Shown one piece after another: positions 1 through 11,825 of a stretch of 64,000 bases of DNA. The stretch comes from Xiphydria camelus (taxonomy: Eukaryota > Arthropoda > Insecta > Hymenoptera > Xiphydriidae): NCBI GenBank assembly GCA_963678675.1, contig OY783197.1, forward strand, positions 13,241,813 to 13,305,812, given 5' to 3'. The translations under genes and the position numbers were made by a program. The first letter of the stretch is position 1; each line of letters opens with the position of its first letter. The notes under the pieces are model-generated. The model saw only the letters and a program-made list of their open reading frames with translations. It had not been told where the DNA came from and made no database searches.

Positions 1-385
1 AAAGCAGCACTCTTACCCTTTAAAACCATATCTCCAAATTTTGTATATCATTTTTTTTCATTGAGATATCTATAATTTAAACTAGGTACTTTCGCTATTT
101 CAATACAGCATTGGGTCACATGCAATTTTTCAAATGAACCGATATATTATATCAGTCTTTTCTATATGTAATATGACAGGGTTGGGGGGTTGAGGAAATT
201 TGAGTTTTAATGGACTTAGGTTATACACTCCTAGGTTACAGGGTTGGGAGTTAAGGAAATTGCATGTGACCAAAGGCTGTATTGAAATAGCGAAAGTACT
301 TAGTTTCAATCATAGATATCTCAATGAAAAAAAAATGATATACACAATTTGGAGATATGGTTTTAAAGGGTAAGAGTGCTGCTTT
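1..385. repeat. Foldback MITE with about 125-bp arms
   Basis: Positions 1-130 and about 262-385 are inverted copies of each other. The outer ends read AAAGCAGCACTCTTACCC on the left and its reverse complement on the right. The loop holds a GGGTTGGG-type sequence. No coding frame is supported. The left end coincides with the window edge, so the true start may lie further out. Confidence 0.75.
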
Positions 386-1079
386 AAAAAGGCGTCATCC
401 GTTTTTAGAAAAAAAATTTATTCGCGATGGTACATAACCCCGAATTTAGCAGAAAAGCGTGTTTTTCGCACTTTTAGGTTAGGATATCTCGAAAATCTGA
501 CGTATAGGGTTAAATCTGAAGCCAGATTCGGATTCAGCGTATCAAAATCCTTCGGGCACACAAGGTCAAGTTTCTGGGTCAGAAATTTGTCGGCCTGTGT
601 AATTTAAGGGTATTTCGTTTTCTTTTTGTCGTTACGCATGAATCGGGCCATTTCCAAACATCTTGCAATATTTCTGAAACTGTTTTCTTCTGCTCTGCAC
701 TAACAGTACCCAAGGTGGCTATAACTGGTGAAACTCAAGCGCCAGTTTTAGCCATTTTGTGACTAAAACTAGGAAAACCACTATTTTGCCGCTCCATTTA
801 TAGCCATCTTAATGTTATTAGGTTAGAACAAAAATTTCCTCTAAATTATGAAAAATAAGCTAGAGTAGGAACTTACATATGTAATAAAATCAAAATTGTC
901 TCCCTGGCAGTTGCGTTATGTGAAAATTGCTGGCACATTTGAATAGCGAATTTCTTAACAAAACTCTTAAGGATCAGTCAAATTCACAACCTTATCAGAG
1001 GTACCCGGCATTTACATATTTATCTTATCGCACATCGGAAATAAACATATCGAGTACCAAACGCCGGAACGCCGTAGTA
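386..1079. other. Unassigned AT-rich stretch
   Basis: No coding frame with recognisable similarity, no clear repeat arms and no RNA gene were seen. Short open frames at 927-1226 have no family features and partly run into the next transposon. Confidence 0.5.
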
Positions 1080-2090
1080 GTCCAGGGAAATAAGACTTCC
1101 TCTGCGGAATGAGAGAAAGCAAGCTAGGTTTTTGCAGAGATCTTCGTTTTGATGTTCTAATGAAGCATCAAAAAGTCTCATATGCTCACCCTTGTGCGTC
1201 TCGAGATATCGAAGGTCAAAGGTCATGAAAATCAGTTTTTTGCGAAAATCTCGCTTCCGGTTAGTCTGATGTCTTAAGAAGTTTTAACAAACGTAAATTA
1301 CGTAAATTACGTACAAATTTACGTAAAATAGCATTCTCTACAAGTTTGATTGTATACATTTTTTTGTACGATCAACCGTTTTCGAGATATAGCGTGAAGA
1401 AGCGGGAGCGCGCATTTTTGAAAAGGTAATACTGTATATACTGCCCAACTATGGAGAAAGGCAGTAACTAGCAAAACAAATCGAAGTGCGTTTTTTGGTA
1501 CCATTGAATATCTTGAATTATTTTGTACCCTTTCGTAGTGTTGAAGGTTCTATTAGTAATCTGTCTTGGAAACCCTTCGACAAGAGGCATCGAAGTTAAA
1601 GTTGATTTTCCACAAATTTGTCGGTTAGCAATTACTGCCTTTCTCCATAATTGGGCAGTATACTGCTTAGCTATAACTATAAATGCACTTTTCTTAGTAG
1701 TTATACTAAAAAATTTAATTCCTATTATTATTTCAGTTAAAAGTTTGTTCATTTATAAAAAAGAATATAATTAATAATTAATAACAAAAAATGCATTCCT
1801 TTTCCGCACCACTTTTGAAGTAGAATGCAAGGCGCGTTTTTTTAGATATGGTTTCTGAACAGTAACCGATTCACGTCTTTCGCAATTGCCAGCGTGCTTT
1901 ATGTTTCCTCTTCTTCGTCCTCGTCTTCTTCAGGTTCCTCAAGTAGTTGTACCAAAATATTGTTTTCATCATAACACGCTTCCGCTGTATCTAATTGCAA
2001 AATCTCTTCAGGCTCATGGTCTTCAATCTAAGTTCTAACATAATTGTTATATTTGACGGTTAGTCAGACAATTCTAAAAATATAAAAGCA

Positions 2091-2364
2091 ATGGAGCAAT
2101 TAAAACGAACTACTGCACTGTCTACATCTTATGGAGTTCGCTTTGATGCAACAATGAATGTGCCAATCAGCCAAGAAAAGCTCTTATCAAACCGATGCAA
2201 CAAAAACATTTTTATTGAAATGCTTATTAAACAACTACAAGCTGCTAACATCGCTACAATATAAGCCAAGGATGATGCGGATGTCCTAATCATCGAAACA
2301 GCCATCGAAGTATCGGAAAGAGAAAGAACCGCCGTCATCATTAGAGAAGACATTGATTTGCTTG

Positions 2365-2395
<31 letters not shown>

Positions 2396-2867
2396 TCTAA
2401 AAATCAATTTTTTAAATTGCCTTTTCTTATAGTAAAACATTTAAAGAATGTTGCTTCCAAATTTCAAGTCAATCGGAGCAAAACTCTCAGTCATAGATCT
2501 TTAAAAAACGAGATGCTAGAGCCGAAAACAACTCTATTGCCACCTGCCCCAGACGAACTATTAAACACAATCAAGCAAAATCTGCAATGCAAAAAAAGGA
2601 AAGGGGGCGGTCTGTTCTGCAATTGTAAAAAAGGATGTGGTGCGCAGTGTGGATGTAGAAAAGTAGGACTACCATGCTCTACAGTTTGTGGTTAGTGTCA
2701 CGGGCAGGCATGTCTGAATCCTTCCTCAGAATTGCAAGACATTGAAAACTTCAGTGGCCATGAGCCTGAAGAGATTTTGCAATTAGATAAAGCGGAAGCG
2801 TATGATGATGAAGACAAAACTACTTGAGGAACCTGAAGAAGACGAGGACGAAGAAGAGGAAACATAA
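2091..2867 (+). pseudogene. Captured fragment of an insect repeat-associated protein with a CXC-like cysteine motif
   Basis: The first part begins with an ATG at 2091 and reads through QEKLLSNRCNKN and AKDDADVLIIETA to EDIDLLVLL. It has an in-frame stop after QAANIATI. This resembles the acidic middle domain of a widespread insect transposon-associated protein family. After a poly-G run, a second frame (2417 onward) reads LLPPAPDELLNTI, then CNCKKGCGAQCGCRKVG and, past a stop, CHGQACLN. This matches the cysteine-rich C-terminus of the same family, which normally follows the middle domain after a few hundred residues. The intervening part is missing, so this is a deleted pseudogene copy. It lies in the loop of the foldback at 1080-3524, and the 3' acidic tail is duplicated in the opposite arm. 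The family name is uncertain. Recognition rests on motif order. Confidence 0.55.
2373..2395. repeat. Homopolymer run of 23 G
   Basis: An uninterrupted run of 23 G at the junction between the two halves of the captured gene fragment. Similar C runs occur at 6238-6254, 9484-9503 and 10940-10953. Confidence 0.9.
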
Positions 2868-3526
2868 AGCACGCCGGCAACTGCGAAAGACTTGAATCGG
2901 TTACTGTTCGGAAACTTTGGTTAATATCGAAAACATGGATTAGGCCAGTAGGGTAAACATGGATTAGGGTAGTAGGTACATTTGGTTGTAGTAACATATC
3001 TTTAAAAAACGCGCCTTCCATTCTACTTCAAAAGTAGTGCGGAAAAGGATGCATTATTTGTTATGAATTATTTATTATATTTTTTTATAAATGAACAAAC
3101 TTTTAATTGAAACAATAATAGGAATTCAATTTTTTAGTAACTACTAAGAAAAGTGCATTTATAGTTATAGCTAAGCAGTATATACAGTATTACCTATTCA
3201 AAAATGCGCGCTCCCGCTTCTTCACGGTATATCTCGAAAACGGTTGATCGTACAAAAAAATGTATAGAATCAAACTTGTAGAGAATACTGTTTTACGTAA
3301 ATTTTGTTAAAACTTCTTAAGACATCAGACTAACCGGAAGCGAGATTTTCGCAAAAAACTGATTTTCATGACCTTTGACCTTCGATATCTCGAGACGCAC
3401 AAGGGTGAGCATATGAGACTTTTTGATGCTTCATTAGAACATCAAAACGAAGATCTCTGCAAAAATCTAGCTTGCTTTCTCTCATTCCGTAGATGGGGTT
3501 TTTATATACCTTATTTCCCTAGACTA

Positions 3527-4011
3527 TAGAGGCGCTGCTTGAGTGAACGCTCGAGTGGCACAAAGACTATCGCCCCTCACTCCCCATTCGAGTTGCCGCG
3601 CAAAACGCCGTGGCGACTGAGTCGCCTCTCGAGTGCAAAGGGTTAACTCCCCCTGTTGCCTGGACTATTAGATACAATGTCGTCCCCAAGAACAGAACAG
3701 ATCGATTCACATGCTTTCCTAACACTTTTTTCTTGATGGAATTCATAGCGAATGCAGTGTCTGATAAAGAGCTTATCGGTCTGCATGTTTTATTCACTGA
3801 CTTTAAAGGGGTTATATCTATGACTTCTTTATGCTTCGATACTACATAACAAGTGCCACCATATCATATTATGTGAGCGGTAACTTTGAATTCATTTTTT
3901 GACACGGAATGGAAGTGTCCTAATACTTATTTGTACACCTAATATGAAGTATTCCATGCCAAATCGGACAAGCATGGACCACAACTTTTTTGATTTGTCT
4001 AATTCTTTTAT
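3527..4011. other. Spacer without a recognised gene
   Basis: Contains short open frames (for example 3610-3849) with no recognisable motif. It lies between two foldback elements. No promoter, RNA gene or repeat arms were recognised. Confidence 0.45.
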
Positions 4012-5627
4012 ACAGGCTGTTCAAAAAGTCCCGGTACGGCTAATTATCTCAGCGTTAAATCATTTTAGAGAAAAATGTTTAATACAAAATTTTTAGGATT
4101 TTTCCCTGGCTACCCAATGGTTATATTGGATTTGACCTCGACCATGACCTTCAAGATCATATCAAGGTCAAATTGATTTTTTAAAATGCGAACCCCTATT
4201 TTTGGTACCGGAAATGAAGAGCGGGAAATTTCACGTTCAAATATATCCTTGACCATTTTTTTCATGAGATCTTTATGGTCAGCGGAGCACAGTGGGAAAT
4301 TTCCTTGAATTAGGAGGACAAAATTCTTAATGGCTTATTCAATTTAAACCAAATTCGGTATAGGGGGTTTTTTGGGTCGCTGATCACGAATCTGAAGTCA
4401 GATTTCAAAATTTTCCAAATTTGGCGTGAATCCATCGATTTTCGAAAATATCATCCGCCATATTGGATCCGCCATCTTGAATTCTTGAAATCTGACTTTA
4501 GATTCGTGATCAGCGACCCAAAAAACCTCCTATATCGAATTTGGTTTAAGTTGAATAAGCCATTAAGAATTTTGTCCTAATTCAAGGTCCACTGTGCTCC
4601 GCTGACCACAAAGGTCACATGAGAAAAATGGTCAAGGACATATTTGAACGTAAAATTTCCCGCTCTTTTTATTTCCGGTATCAAAAATAGAGGTTCTTAT
4701 TTTTAAAAATCAATTTGGCCTTGATATGATCTTGAAGGTCAAGGTCAAGGTCAAATCCAATATGACCATCGGGTAGCCAGGGAAAAATCCTAAGTTTTGT
4801 ATTAAGGTATTTCCTCGAGTAATTCAAGTCTAAAAGTTTCGGTCATGAGGACTTAGATAAGTAGAGGGCGGTACACAACGTTCTAGAAAAAAAATTTAGT
4901 AGAGACTACCTATACTCTCACACAGGCGCACTGTATGCATGGACGTACCTCTATACATACCTACGCAAAATAGCGCGAGTGAATATCTCAACACCGTGAT
5001 CATAGTGAGGTTATGCGACGACAATTTATCGTTACCCCGTGTATTTGTTAGTATTCGTTATTTCTAAATTAAAAATGTTGAAACGATTAAGAGATACAAG
5101 GGTAATAAATTTATTAAAGCGAGCGATTTAAAGAAACGTATTTACGGAGTGGCGACGATGAACGCATCGTACAGTGTTGCCACATCGCTACTCCTCATTC
5201 CAACCTCAATTGAATTTCAATAGTTTTTCGAATCTTTGAAAGCCCATCGTTCTTTAATTAAACCTGACTTTTCTGTTTGTTTTTGTTACAAAATTTCTAA
5301 TTTTTTTCTCTACATCTCTCTAGTTTTTCAAACATATTTACATTACAGTTTTCTATAAAAAGGTGAAAATGTATCATTTTTACGGCTTGGGTATAGGGGG
5401 AACGCGTATAAAAATGTCCTTCAACAAACATGAATAACAATTAAACTACACCTGAAAAAAATCTGAAAAAATTAGAGGAGGTGCAGAATACCTCAATCTC
5501 TATTTGACCAAAATTTCAAATAAATTTAGAGAAAGTGATTTTGGAGAGGAAATACCTTAAACATTTTTCTCTAAAATGATTTTCCGATGAGATAATCAGC
5601 CGTACCGGGACTTTTTGAACACCGTGC
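4012..5627. mobile_element. TIR element of the GTTCAAAAAGT family
   Basis: The left end reads CAGGCTGTTCAAAAAGTCCC. The right end is its imperfect inverse at about 5600-5627, including CGTACCGGGACTTTTTGAAC. An inner inverted repeat (about 4084-4440 against 4445-4800) contains runs of AAGGTCA-type words. The same terminal sequence recurs at about 31620-31660 and inside the 129-bp tandem array at 32811-33425. No transposase was seen. Confidence 0.6.
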
Positions 5628-6237
5628 ATGTTATTTGCACCATATAAAGGAGTACTAAAGAATTATTCCAGATTTTTATTCCCAACCGTTTTCGAATCGA
5701 ACATTTTCATACAATCGTAATTATCAACTAATTAAATTATGATATTTTAATAAAATCGAATGCATAAATATGTTTTGAAACGACCCCTAAAATATAAAAA
5801 TATTTTGAAAATTTTAAAACTTGAAATAATCGTGTTTTTAATGTTTTTTTTTGTAATTTAGACATGATTGCCGTTTTTTATTTCGTCCGTTTTTTTCCAA
5901 TTCCTATTTTTCAATCCGCTTCGATGTTCTAATTAATCAAATTAATGTTATTTTTGTTTTCCTATTATATTCTTTCTTCAAAAGGAGAATAAATAATAAA
6001 TAATCACATTAATTAATACGCCGTTTTTTATTCCGATTCAACGACTTTTATCGTAAAGTTTTATAAAAGAATCGTATGAAAGCATTGAAGTAAATTAAAA
6101 AAATAGAAGGAATAGGAATTCCATGATCTAACGTGGTTCAAAAGGTTAGTAATAAGGAAAGTAATTTTTGAAAAACTAGGGGGTTCCGCCCCCTGCTCGC
6201 TGCGCTCGCCAACACCCCCGCGCCGCTTCCCGGCGCT

Positions 6238-6254
6238 CCCCCCCCCCCCCCCCC
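6238..6254. repeat. Homopolymer run of 17 C
   Basis: Run of 17 C within a GC-rich segment that also contains GGGGGTTCCGCCCCC. It lies 32 nt before the TTA-flanked insertion at 6287. Confidence 0.9.
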
Positions 6255-8160
6255 ATAGATCCTCGGGAGCGAGGCGAATGCTCTTAGGCCGGCATTACAC
6301 TATAAAAGATCTTTGACAAAGATCTTTTATCATATCTTTTATAAAATTTCTTTTAAGGAAGCTGAATGCACATATTACACTGTTTCAAATATTTTACCAA
6401 ATGCCAGTAAGCCCCAGCTACACGTGCTAGTAAGTATCATGCTTTCGTGCTACTTTCGAGCATTTGCAACCTAGTAGCATGTGTGTCCAAAGCCTTGCTA
6501 GTATCGAGCATGCTAGAAACTAGCATGTTCACAAATCGACCTAACATAAATCTCTATTTGAATTAGATAAATGTTCTACTAGTTTCGTACTCGATGAAAA
6601 AGATACGCAAAACATTAATTTAATTTAAATAGACTTTTATTCGATATAAATAAATGTCTATTTATGTCAAATACATTTTTCCATTAGGTTCTTATTAACT
6701 AGACCTCTTCCCTCGGAATACTTGATTATGGTGAAAGAAATGTTTCTTTGAGCCAAGTAAATATTTATTAGCTACTACTTTTTGTTTGTTAAAATGAAAG
6801 AGACATTCAAATAATTAATATATATTTACTTGGCCCTATAAAATATTTTTTTCCGCTGTAATCAAGTATTAACTGCTTCATAATATGAGGCGACGCGGTG
6901 TCACACCTCTTTTAACCCTTTACGACGTGAATTTTTTTTTGATTCATATTATTGTTATTTTTAGCTTTATAAAGGTTTTCGGGGTCGCTGATTCCGATTC
7001 TGACGTCAGAATTGTAAAATTCAAAATGGCGGATCCAATATGGCGACTGTATTAGGCTAAATTTAAGGTCTTTGTTTATATTGGCATAAAATGTCTTCTA
7101 AGGGGGTTTTTGGGGTCGCTGATCACGATAATGACGTTAGAACTTCAAAACTAAAAATTATTTATTCAATTTGCCGACTGTGTTCGTCACGATTCTGACG
7201 GAAGTACTGCAAAATTCAAAATGGCGGATCCAATATGGTAACTACATTTGGTGTCATTTCTTTATACATTCATAGTGCATTGTGCTCCTCTGAATTACCC
7301 AGAACTAACGACGTAGACGTGGGGAGCAGCTAGTTCCATTCCAAAATTCTGACATCAGAATCGTAATCAGCGACCCCAAAAACCACATAATCGAGTTTTA
7401 TGCTCATTGAGAAGTTATCTCTGTCTCTCAGAATCTTTTATAGATCAACATAAGAAAAAACTCAATTTTTGCATATTTTGGAATTTTTTTTTAAACTGAC
7501 CTACGAAAAATTCTGCAAAAAATATATTGTTTAGTTCAATGTTTGAGATATTTGCAAAAAAAATTTTAGATCTCTAGGACTTGTAGTTTAGACACAGCCG
7601 AATTTATTGTAAAAAAACGAGATTTTCGAGTTTTAATTGTTTATAACTAATAAGTAATTATCCAATTCACGTACTTTTTTATGCTAGTTGTACTCCTTAC
7701 ATCCCCAAGAGTTTATTAAAAAAAGCATTCGTACTTAAATGTCAACGCGAACTAGAAATCCAATAAAAACTAAGGAGAAGTAGGTGGGACGTATACGTCG
7801 CATTGCGTCGCAAAGGGTTAAGTGGAGTAAAGAAATAAACCAGACACACATCGACGGTCCAGGTCACGATCTCCATATGCCCTAAGTTGGGAAAAGGGTC
7901 GAGGCGCATCGCGCTTGCCGAAACACAACTACTCAGTTGTAGTCTTGGCTCGGTTCGTCAAGACTCGTCGTGAGTGAATTTCGCAGGAAAAGAAATCAGG
8001 ATCGTATGTAGCAGTGTTCCCTTTGCGGGCTCCACAATGATGTGTATTGATGCGCATACATTTTATATATTATTTATTTTGTAACGAAACTCTGCAGAAA
8101 TGGGAAACATCCCATTTGAAATGGGAAACATCGGAAACATCGCTCTCTCTGGACTAGAAT

Positions 8161-8243
8161 CTACCTACCTACCTACCTATACCTAGCTACCTACCTATAC
8201 CTACCTATACCTACCTACCTACCTACCTACCTACCTACCTACA
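8161..8243. repeat. CTAC tetranucleotide microsatellite
   Basis: About 20 units of CTAC with interruptions of the type CTATAC. Confidence 0.9.
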
Positions 8244-8617
8244 TACGATAATGTTCCGTCGCACGAGGGACAGAATTTCAGAAGGTCGATTGAAACCTTT
8301 TAATAGTATCGATCATAAATAACATATATTTCTTGCATAAATTTTTCATTGAATGCTACATTATACGGGCCGCACAGTGTTTACATGGCAGGTCGGACGG
8401 CGTATCGTATTTCTCATTTTACAAAGCAGTACTCTCTCACTACATGTGTATGTTCTTTCTAGATTGAAAAGAAAGGCACGTAATTATTTCTCTCGGCAGA
8501 GGCACTCTCCCGATGCGTGATTTCGCGCATACGGCTGCCAAGTGGCACGTGCGAATATCAAGCCACGTTTAGGCTTCTGTCGGTAAATTTGAGCCGCGTC
8601 AAAGGAGCTTCGAAATA

Positions 8618-8794
8618 TAGCGGTATCTATTACCGCGGGCACTGTAGAAAATGACTCATTCTGACCTGTCCCATATCGCCCGCCTCGCCGGGGGTATGTT
8701 TCGGCGAATCTAGGCTACCTGAAGGGTTAATTGCTGGACGAGTCGTAATGAACCCCTTACCACAAAAAAATACCCATTGTAATAGATACCGCTA
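8618..8794. mobile_element. Small TA-flanked MITE
   Basis: Inverted ends TAGCGGTATCTATTAC and its reverse complement are flanked by TA at 8616-8617 and 8795-8796. Internal words such as ATTGCTGGACGAGTCGTAATG recur in variant form at about 21734, 22470 and 54740, so this is a local family. Confidence 0.65.
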
Positions 8795-9118
8795 TACTTT
8801 GAATATTAAATCAGCTTTGTAAAGGGGAGAAATGAATTCAATACATGACTGATGCAGTTGATGGCCAATTAGGGAACACTTAATGACAAGTAACCCCGCC
8901 ATTAAATTGTCACCATAGCTTGTCCCGTTTTGTAAAAACTGTCGCTGCCTCCACCTTCTTTTTCGCTTCTGGGAGGCTATTATGATGAAAGCAGGACTAA
9001 CACCAGCAGCAATAGACGGTTCCATTTTTTAACATCAAGACTCCGTTTCGTTTGAACGCTCAACTGGTTCTGATCGCATGTATCCGGATACAAGTCGATG
9101 TATCCAACAGTATGTTGC

Positions 9119-9236
9119 CAACAGCGACATCGTGTTGGCAACACTCAATGTTGATGTTGCCAACAGCGATGTTGATGTTGCCAACAGCGATGTTGCCAAC
9201 AGCCATAAACGTGTTGCCAACATGTTGCCAACATTT
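9119..9236. repeat. Minisatellite based on GTTGCCAACAGCGAT
   Basis: Irregular tandem copies of GTTGCCAACAGCGAT and GTTGATGTTGCCAAC occur near the right end of the Harbinger-type element. Open frames across it on both strands are low-complexity artefacts. Confidence 0.75.
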
Positions 9237-9483
9237 TGTATCCCGGTCTAAACGTACCTTTATCTAAGTTTGGGAGCGAACCCAAGTTCTGGGAATACTA
9301 CAACTGAGTGAACTGGAACTGAGTGACCAGTGTACTTTTATAAAAGAACTTTTATAGCAGAAATGTTTTATAAAATGTGACATATTACACAGTCAAATTT
9401 TTCGCCAAATATGTATATTTTATAAAAGATCTTTGTCAAAGATCTTTTATAGTGTAATGCCGGCCTTAGCCCGGTGCGCCGAA

Positions 9484-9503
9484 CCCCCCCCCCCCCCCCC
9501 CCC
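9484..9503. repeat. Homopolymer run of 20 C
   Basis: Run of 20 C starting 16 nt after the TTA duplication of the Harbinger-type element. Confidence 0.9.
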
Positions 9504-9979
9504 AATAGTTTCTTCGACGCATAAACAAACACCGCCGGCTGAGCGTCGTCGTGTTTACCGGCGCGGTCTCGTCTTATCGCGGTAATAAGAGAACATTGTG
9601 TCGGCGACGGCAGTGACGCACAGCCCACGTGGGTTTTTGATGGTCCTAGAAACTTTTTTATATAATAGAGAGAGAGAGAGAAAAGGGGCGATATAATAAA
9701 TGGCAATCATGATTAAATTTAAAAAAACGATTATTTAGTTTTAAAATTAAATTTTTTTTTTGTATTTTAGGCCGTTTCAAAACAAACATTTTCATGTATT
9801 CGTTTTTATTAATATCATAATGTAATCAGCTGATAATTACGATTTTATGAAAATGTTCAATTTGAAAACGATTAGAAATAAGAATCTGAAATAATGTTCT
9901 TAGTACTCCTCTGAAGGGTACAAACAACATAAAAGAATCAGCCAAATCAAAAAAGTTGAGATTCACTGTTATCTGATTT

Positions 9980-10373
9980 GTCGCCAGTAGTAGCCGAGTG
10001 GTCTAAATGCTAGCCTCTCGAAGACTGCTCGGGCGATAGGTCTAGGGTTCGAATCCCGGCTTGCAGAAAAATAATTTTTCCGGGATCCGGGGATTGTGCT
10101 AAGACCGGCTGTACTCGGGGTGGGGAGGGGGGTCTTCTGCATGGAGGACCCCATTCCCCAGAGAGTGAGGACAGGGAGGGGCCCCCCCTCTGGTTGGGAC
10201 ACCTGGGAGGGCTAGGGGACTCCTGCATGCCATCTTCATGGAGGCCCTGGGCTCACCGGGGGTCGTGGGCGAAGGGGGGGCTCCTCTCTGGCTGAGTGGC
10301 CCCAAGTGTGGCTCGGGTACAATGGTCCAAAAAGGACTGAGTGCCCGGTAAATGCTAAGTACAGTACAGTACA
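9980..10373 (+). mobile_element. Complete tRNA-derived SINE with 12-bp target duplication
   Basis: The element is bounded by the direct repeat GTTATCTGATTT at 9968-9979 and 10374-10385. Its head (about 9985-10066) is tRNA-like. It has an A-box-like TAGCCGAGTGGTCT and a B box GGTTCGAATCC, which would serve as an internal Pol III promoter. The shape is closest to a class II (Ser/Leu-type) tRNA. A GC-rich body follows, and the 3' end is a pentanucleotide tail of AGTAC units instead of poly(A). A LINE partner acting in trans is presumed. The perfect target duplication suggests a fairly recent insertion. Confidence 0.85.
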
Positions 10374-10508
10374 GTTATCTGATTTAGCATGGAATAACTC
10401 ATATATTGAAAGTCAGCACTTCAAATTTGTATGTACATTTATGAAATTCTATCAATAACTAAGTTTTTCTACAGTTTTCCATCACCGATTGCAAGTAATC
10501 GAAACATA

Positions 10509-11206
10509 CAGAGTGTTTCAAAATTCAGTACAAATATTTGAAGGGCGTATTTTTGAGATCAAAATAAGACTTTTTTTCCCTGTAAACATGTGTCCTAAAA
10601 TACACCCCCTCCGAGCTACAGCCATCTTAATTTTCATTAAAAAATCGATTTATGGCATTTTTAGGTCAACAAAACGATTAGGACACTCGTCTTTCAAATT
10701 TTTAGAATATTTAATGCATAATTATTGCGACCACAGTTTAAAATAATCGATTTTATCGTGTAAACTTTACTACGTAAACGATCCCCCGTTCGTTCATCGG
10801 TGATTATCTCGAAAACGGTGTTGTATTAGAAAAATGCAAGAGCCCAAAATTTTAGATTTTTGTCTGTCTGACCAGATGGTCGTACTCATTTTTTAAATTT
10901 CATAAAATTTCAGTCGTTAAATGTGCATACCTCCCCTCACCCCCCCCCCCCCCAAATTACGTTTATGCCATTTTAAAGATAAGAAATCAGTAGAACGTTC
11001 GAAACAGCAGTGGCTTGCAAATTTTTAAGAAATTTGATGAATAATTGGAATCAGAATTGAAAATAATCGATTTTTTTATGACAATTAAGATGGCTGTAGC
11101 TCGGAGGGGGTGTATTTTAGGACACATATTTATAGGGAAAAAAAGTCTTATTTTGATTTGAAAAATACGACCTTCAAATATTTGTACTGAATTTTGAAAC
11201 ACCTTA
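10509..11206. mobile_element. TA-flanked inverted-repeat element (GTGTTTCAAAATTC family)
   Basis: Arms of about 130 bp (10509-10640 and about 11070-11206) are inverted copies. Both contain CACCCCCTCCGAGCTACAGC or its inverse. TA lies outside each end (10507-10508 and 11207-11208). The loop contains a C14 run at 10940-10953. No transposase was recognised. Confidence 0.7.
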
Positions 11207-11754
11207 TATAGTTCTGCATAAAATTTACCATACAATTTTTTCCCGCCAAGGTTTCTCCGACTTTTTTCTTTATCCAACAAACTAATAAATTAATCCGTTA
11301 GCTTCAGAAAATAACTTTCAGGTTTTTGGTTTTTGAAAGAAATTTGCAGATAAAGTATTCTTATTATGACCATCTCACCAACATTCTTTGAATTCTTATT
11401 AGTAAGACAAATTTTAATCAGTAGGAAAGCTGTAGATATATTGTAATATATTTCAGAGAAATTCGATATGTTTAAAAAAACTAATGTTTCCTAAATTCGA
11501 TAGAGAATTTAAAAAAATTCATAAAGTTTCAGATAAATTCAAAGCTTTGTCGAGAATTTTAAAATTCTAATTTTTTAGGTTGCAGAAATCAAAGGTATTA
11601 ATGCAGAGTTCTAAGTTTTTCTCTGAAAATATTTCTGCTGCTCTGCATTCTCATATCAAATACGAATTCTAAAAAAAAAATCTTTTTTCTCATAAATTTA
11701 AGATTTTCAGAAAACGTTTTTCCGCCGGAACCTGTATAAACTTATATTTTACAG
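11207..11754. other. Intronic AT-rich sequence before the first detected decarboxylase exon
   Basis: AT-rich sequence ending in the acceptor TTTTACAG. No exon, repeat arms or RNA gene were seen. Confidence 0.5.
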
Positions 11755-11825
11755 GGGGAAAACGTGACGAAGCTTTAATACTGCCGATCAACGATTCGAT
11801 TAGCGCTACGCTGCATACGGATCAG
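11755..11825 (+). CDS. MVD: MVD exon: GKRDE segment
   Basis: Begins with the last two bases of a Trp codon, then codes for [12 protein letters not shown] through HTDQ. Acceptor TTTTACAG and donor GTAATC. Holds the N-terminal substrate and nucleotide-contact segment of the family. Confidence 0.93.

Larger units (their letters stand above)
1080..3524. mobile_element. Large foldback DNA transposon, TA target site, carrying a captured gene fragment
   Basis: Terminal inverted repeats start GTCCAGGGAAATAAG at 1080 and end at 3524. TA flanks both sides (1078-1079 and 3525-3526). Long arms (about 1080-1950 against 2825-3524) match in inverted orientation and include an acidic Glu/Asp-rich coding tail present in both arms. 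The central segment holds a degraded two-part coding fragment (2091-2867). The TA target suggests a Tc1/mariner-like or related mechanism. No transposase is recognisable, so it is non-autonomous. Confidence 0.7.
6287..9465. mobile_element. PIF/Harbinger-type element with TTA target duplication
   Basis: The terminal repeats read GGCCGGCATTACAC on the left and GTGTAATGCCGGCC on the right. Both are followed inward by an ATAAAAGATCTTTG palindromic word. TTA flanks both sides (6284-6286 and 9466-9468). A 3-bp TTA/TAA duplication with GGC-starting termini is typical of PIF/Harbinger elements. No Harbinger transposase frame is visible inside. The interior holds a tetranucleotide repeat, a small TA-flanked MITE and a minisatellite, so the copy is non-autonomous. 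Confidence 0.7.
5645..9915. repeat. Outer inverted repeat enclosing a Harbinger-type insertion
   Basis: Positions about 5645-5800 and 9745-9915 are diverged inverted copies. Matching words include GAACATTTTCATA and TTTTGAAACG with its inverse. The inner parts contain GC-rich segments and C runs. If 6287-9465 is removed, the two halves meet near the C-rich centre, so an older foldback was split by the younger element. Confidence 0.55.

Noticed and set aside
9984..10066. Possible functional tRNA gene
   Set aside because: A and B boxes are present, but the acceptor stem does not pair, and the segment is the head of a SINE with its own target duplication.
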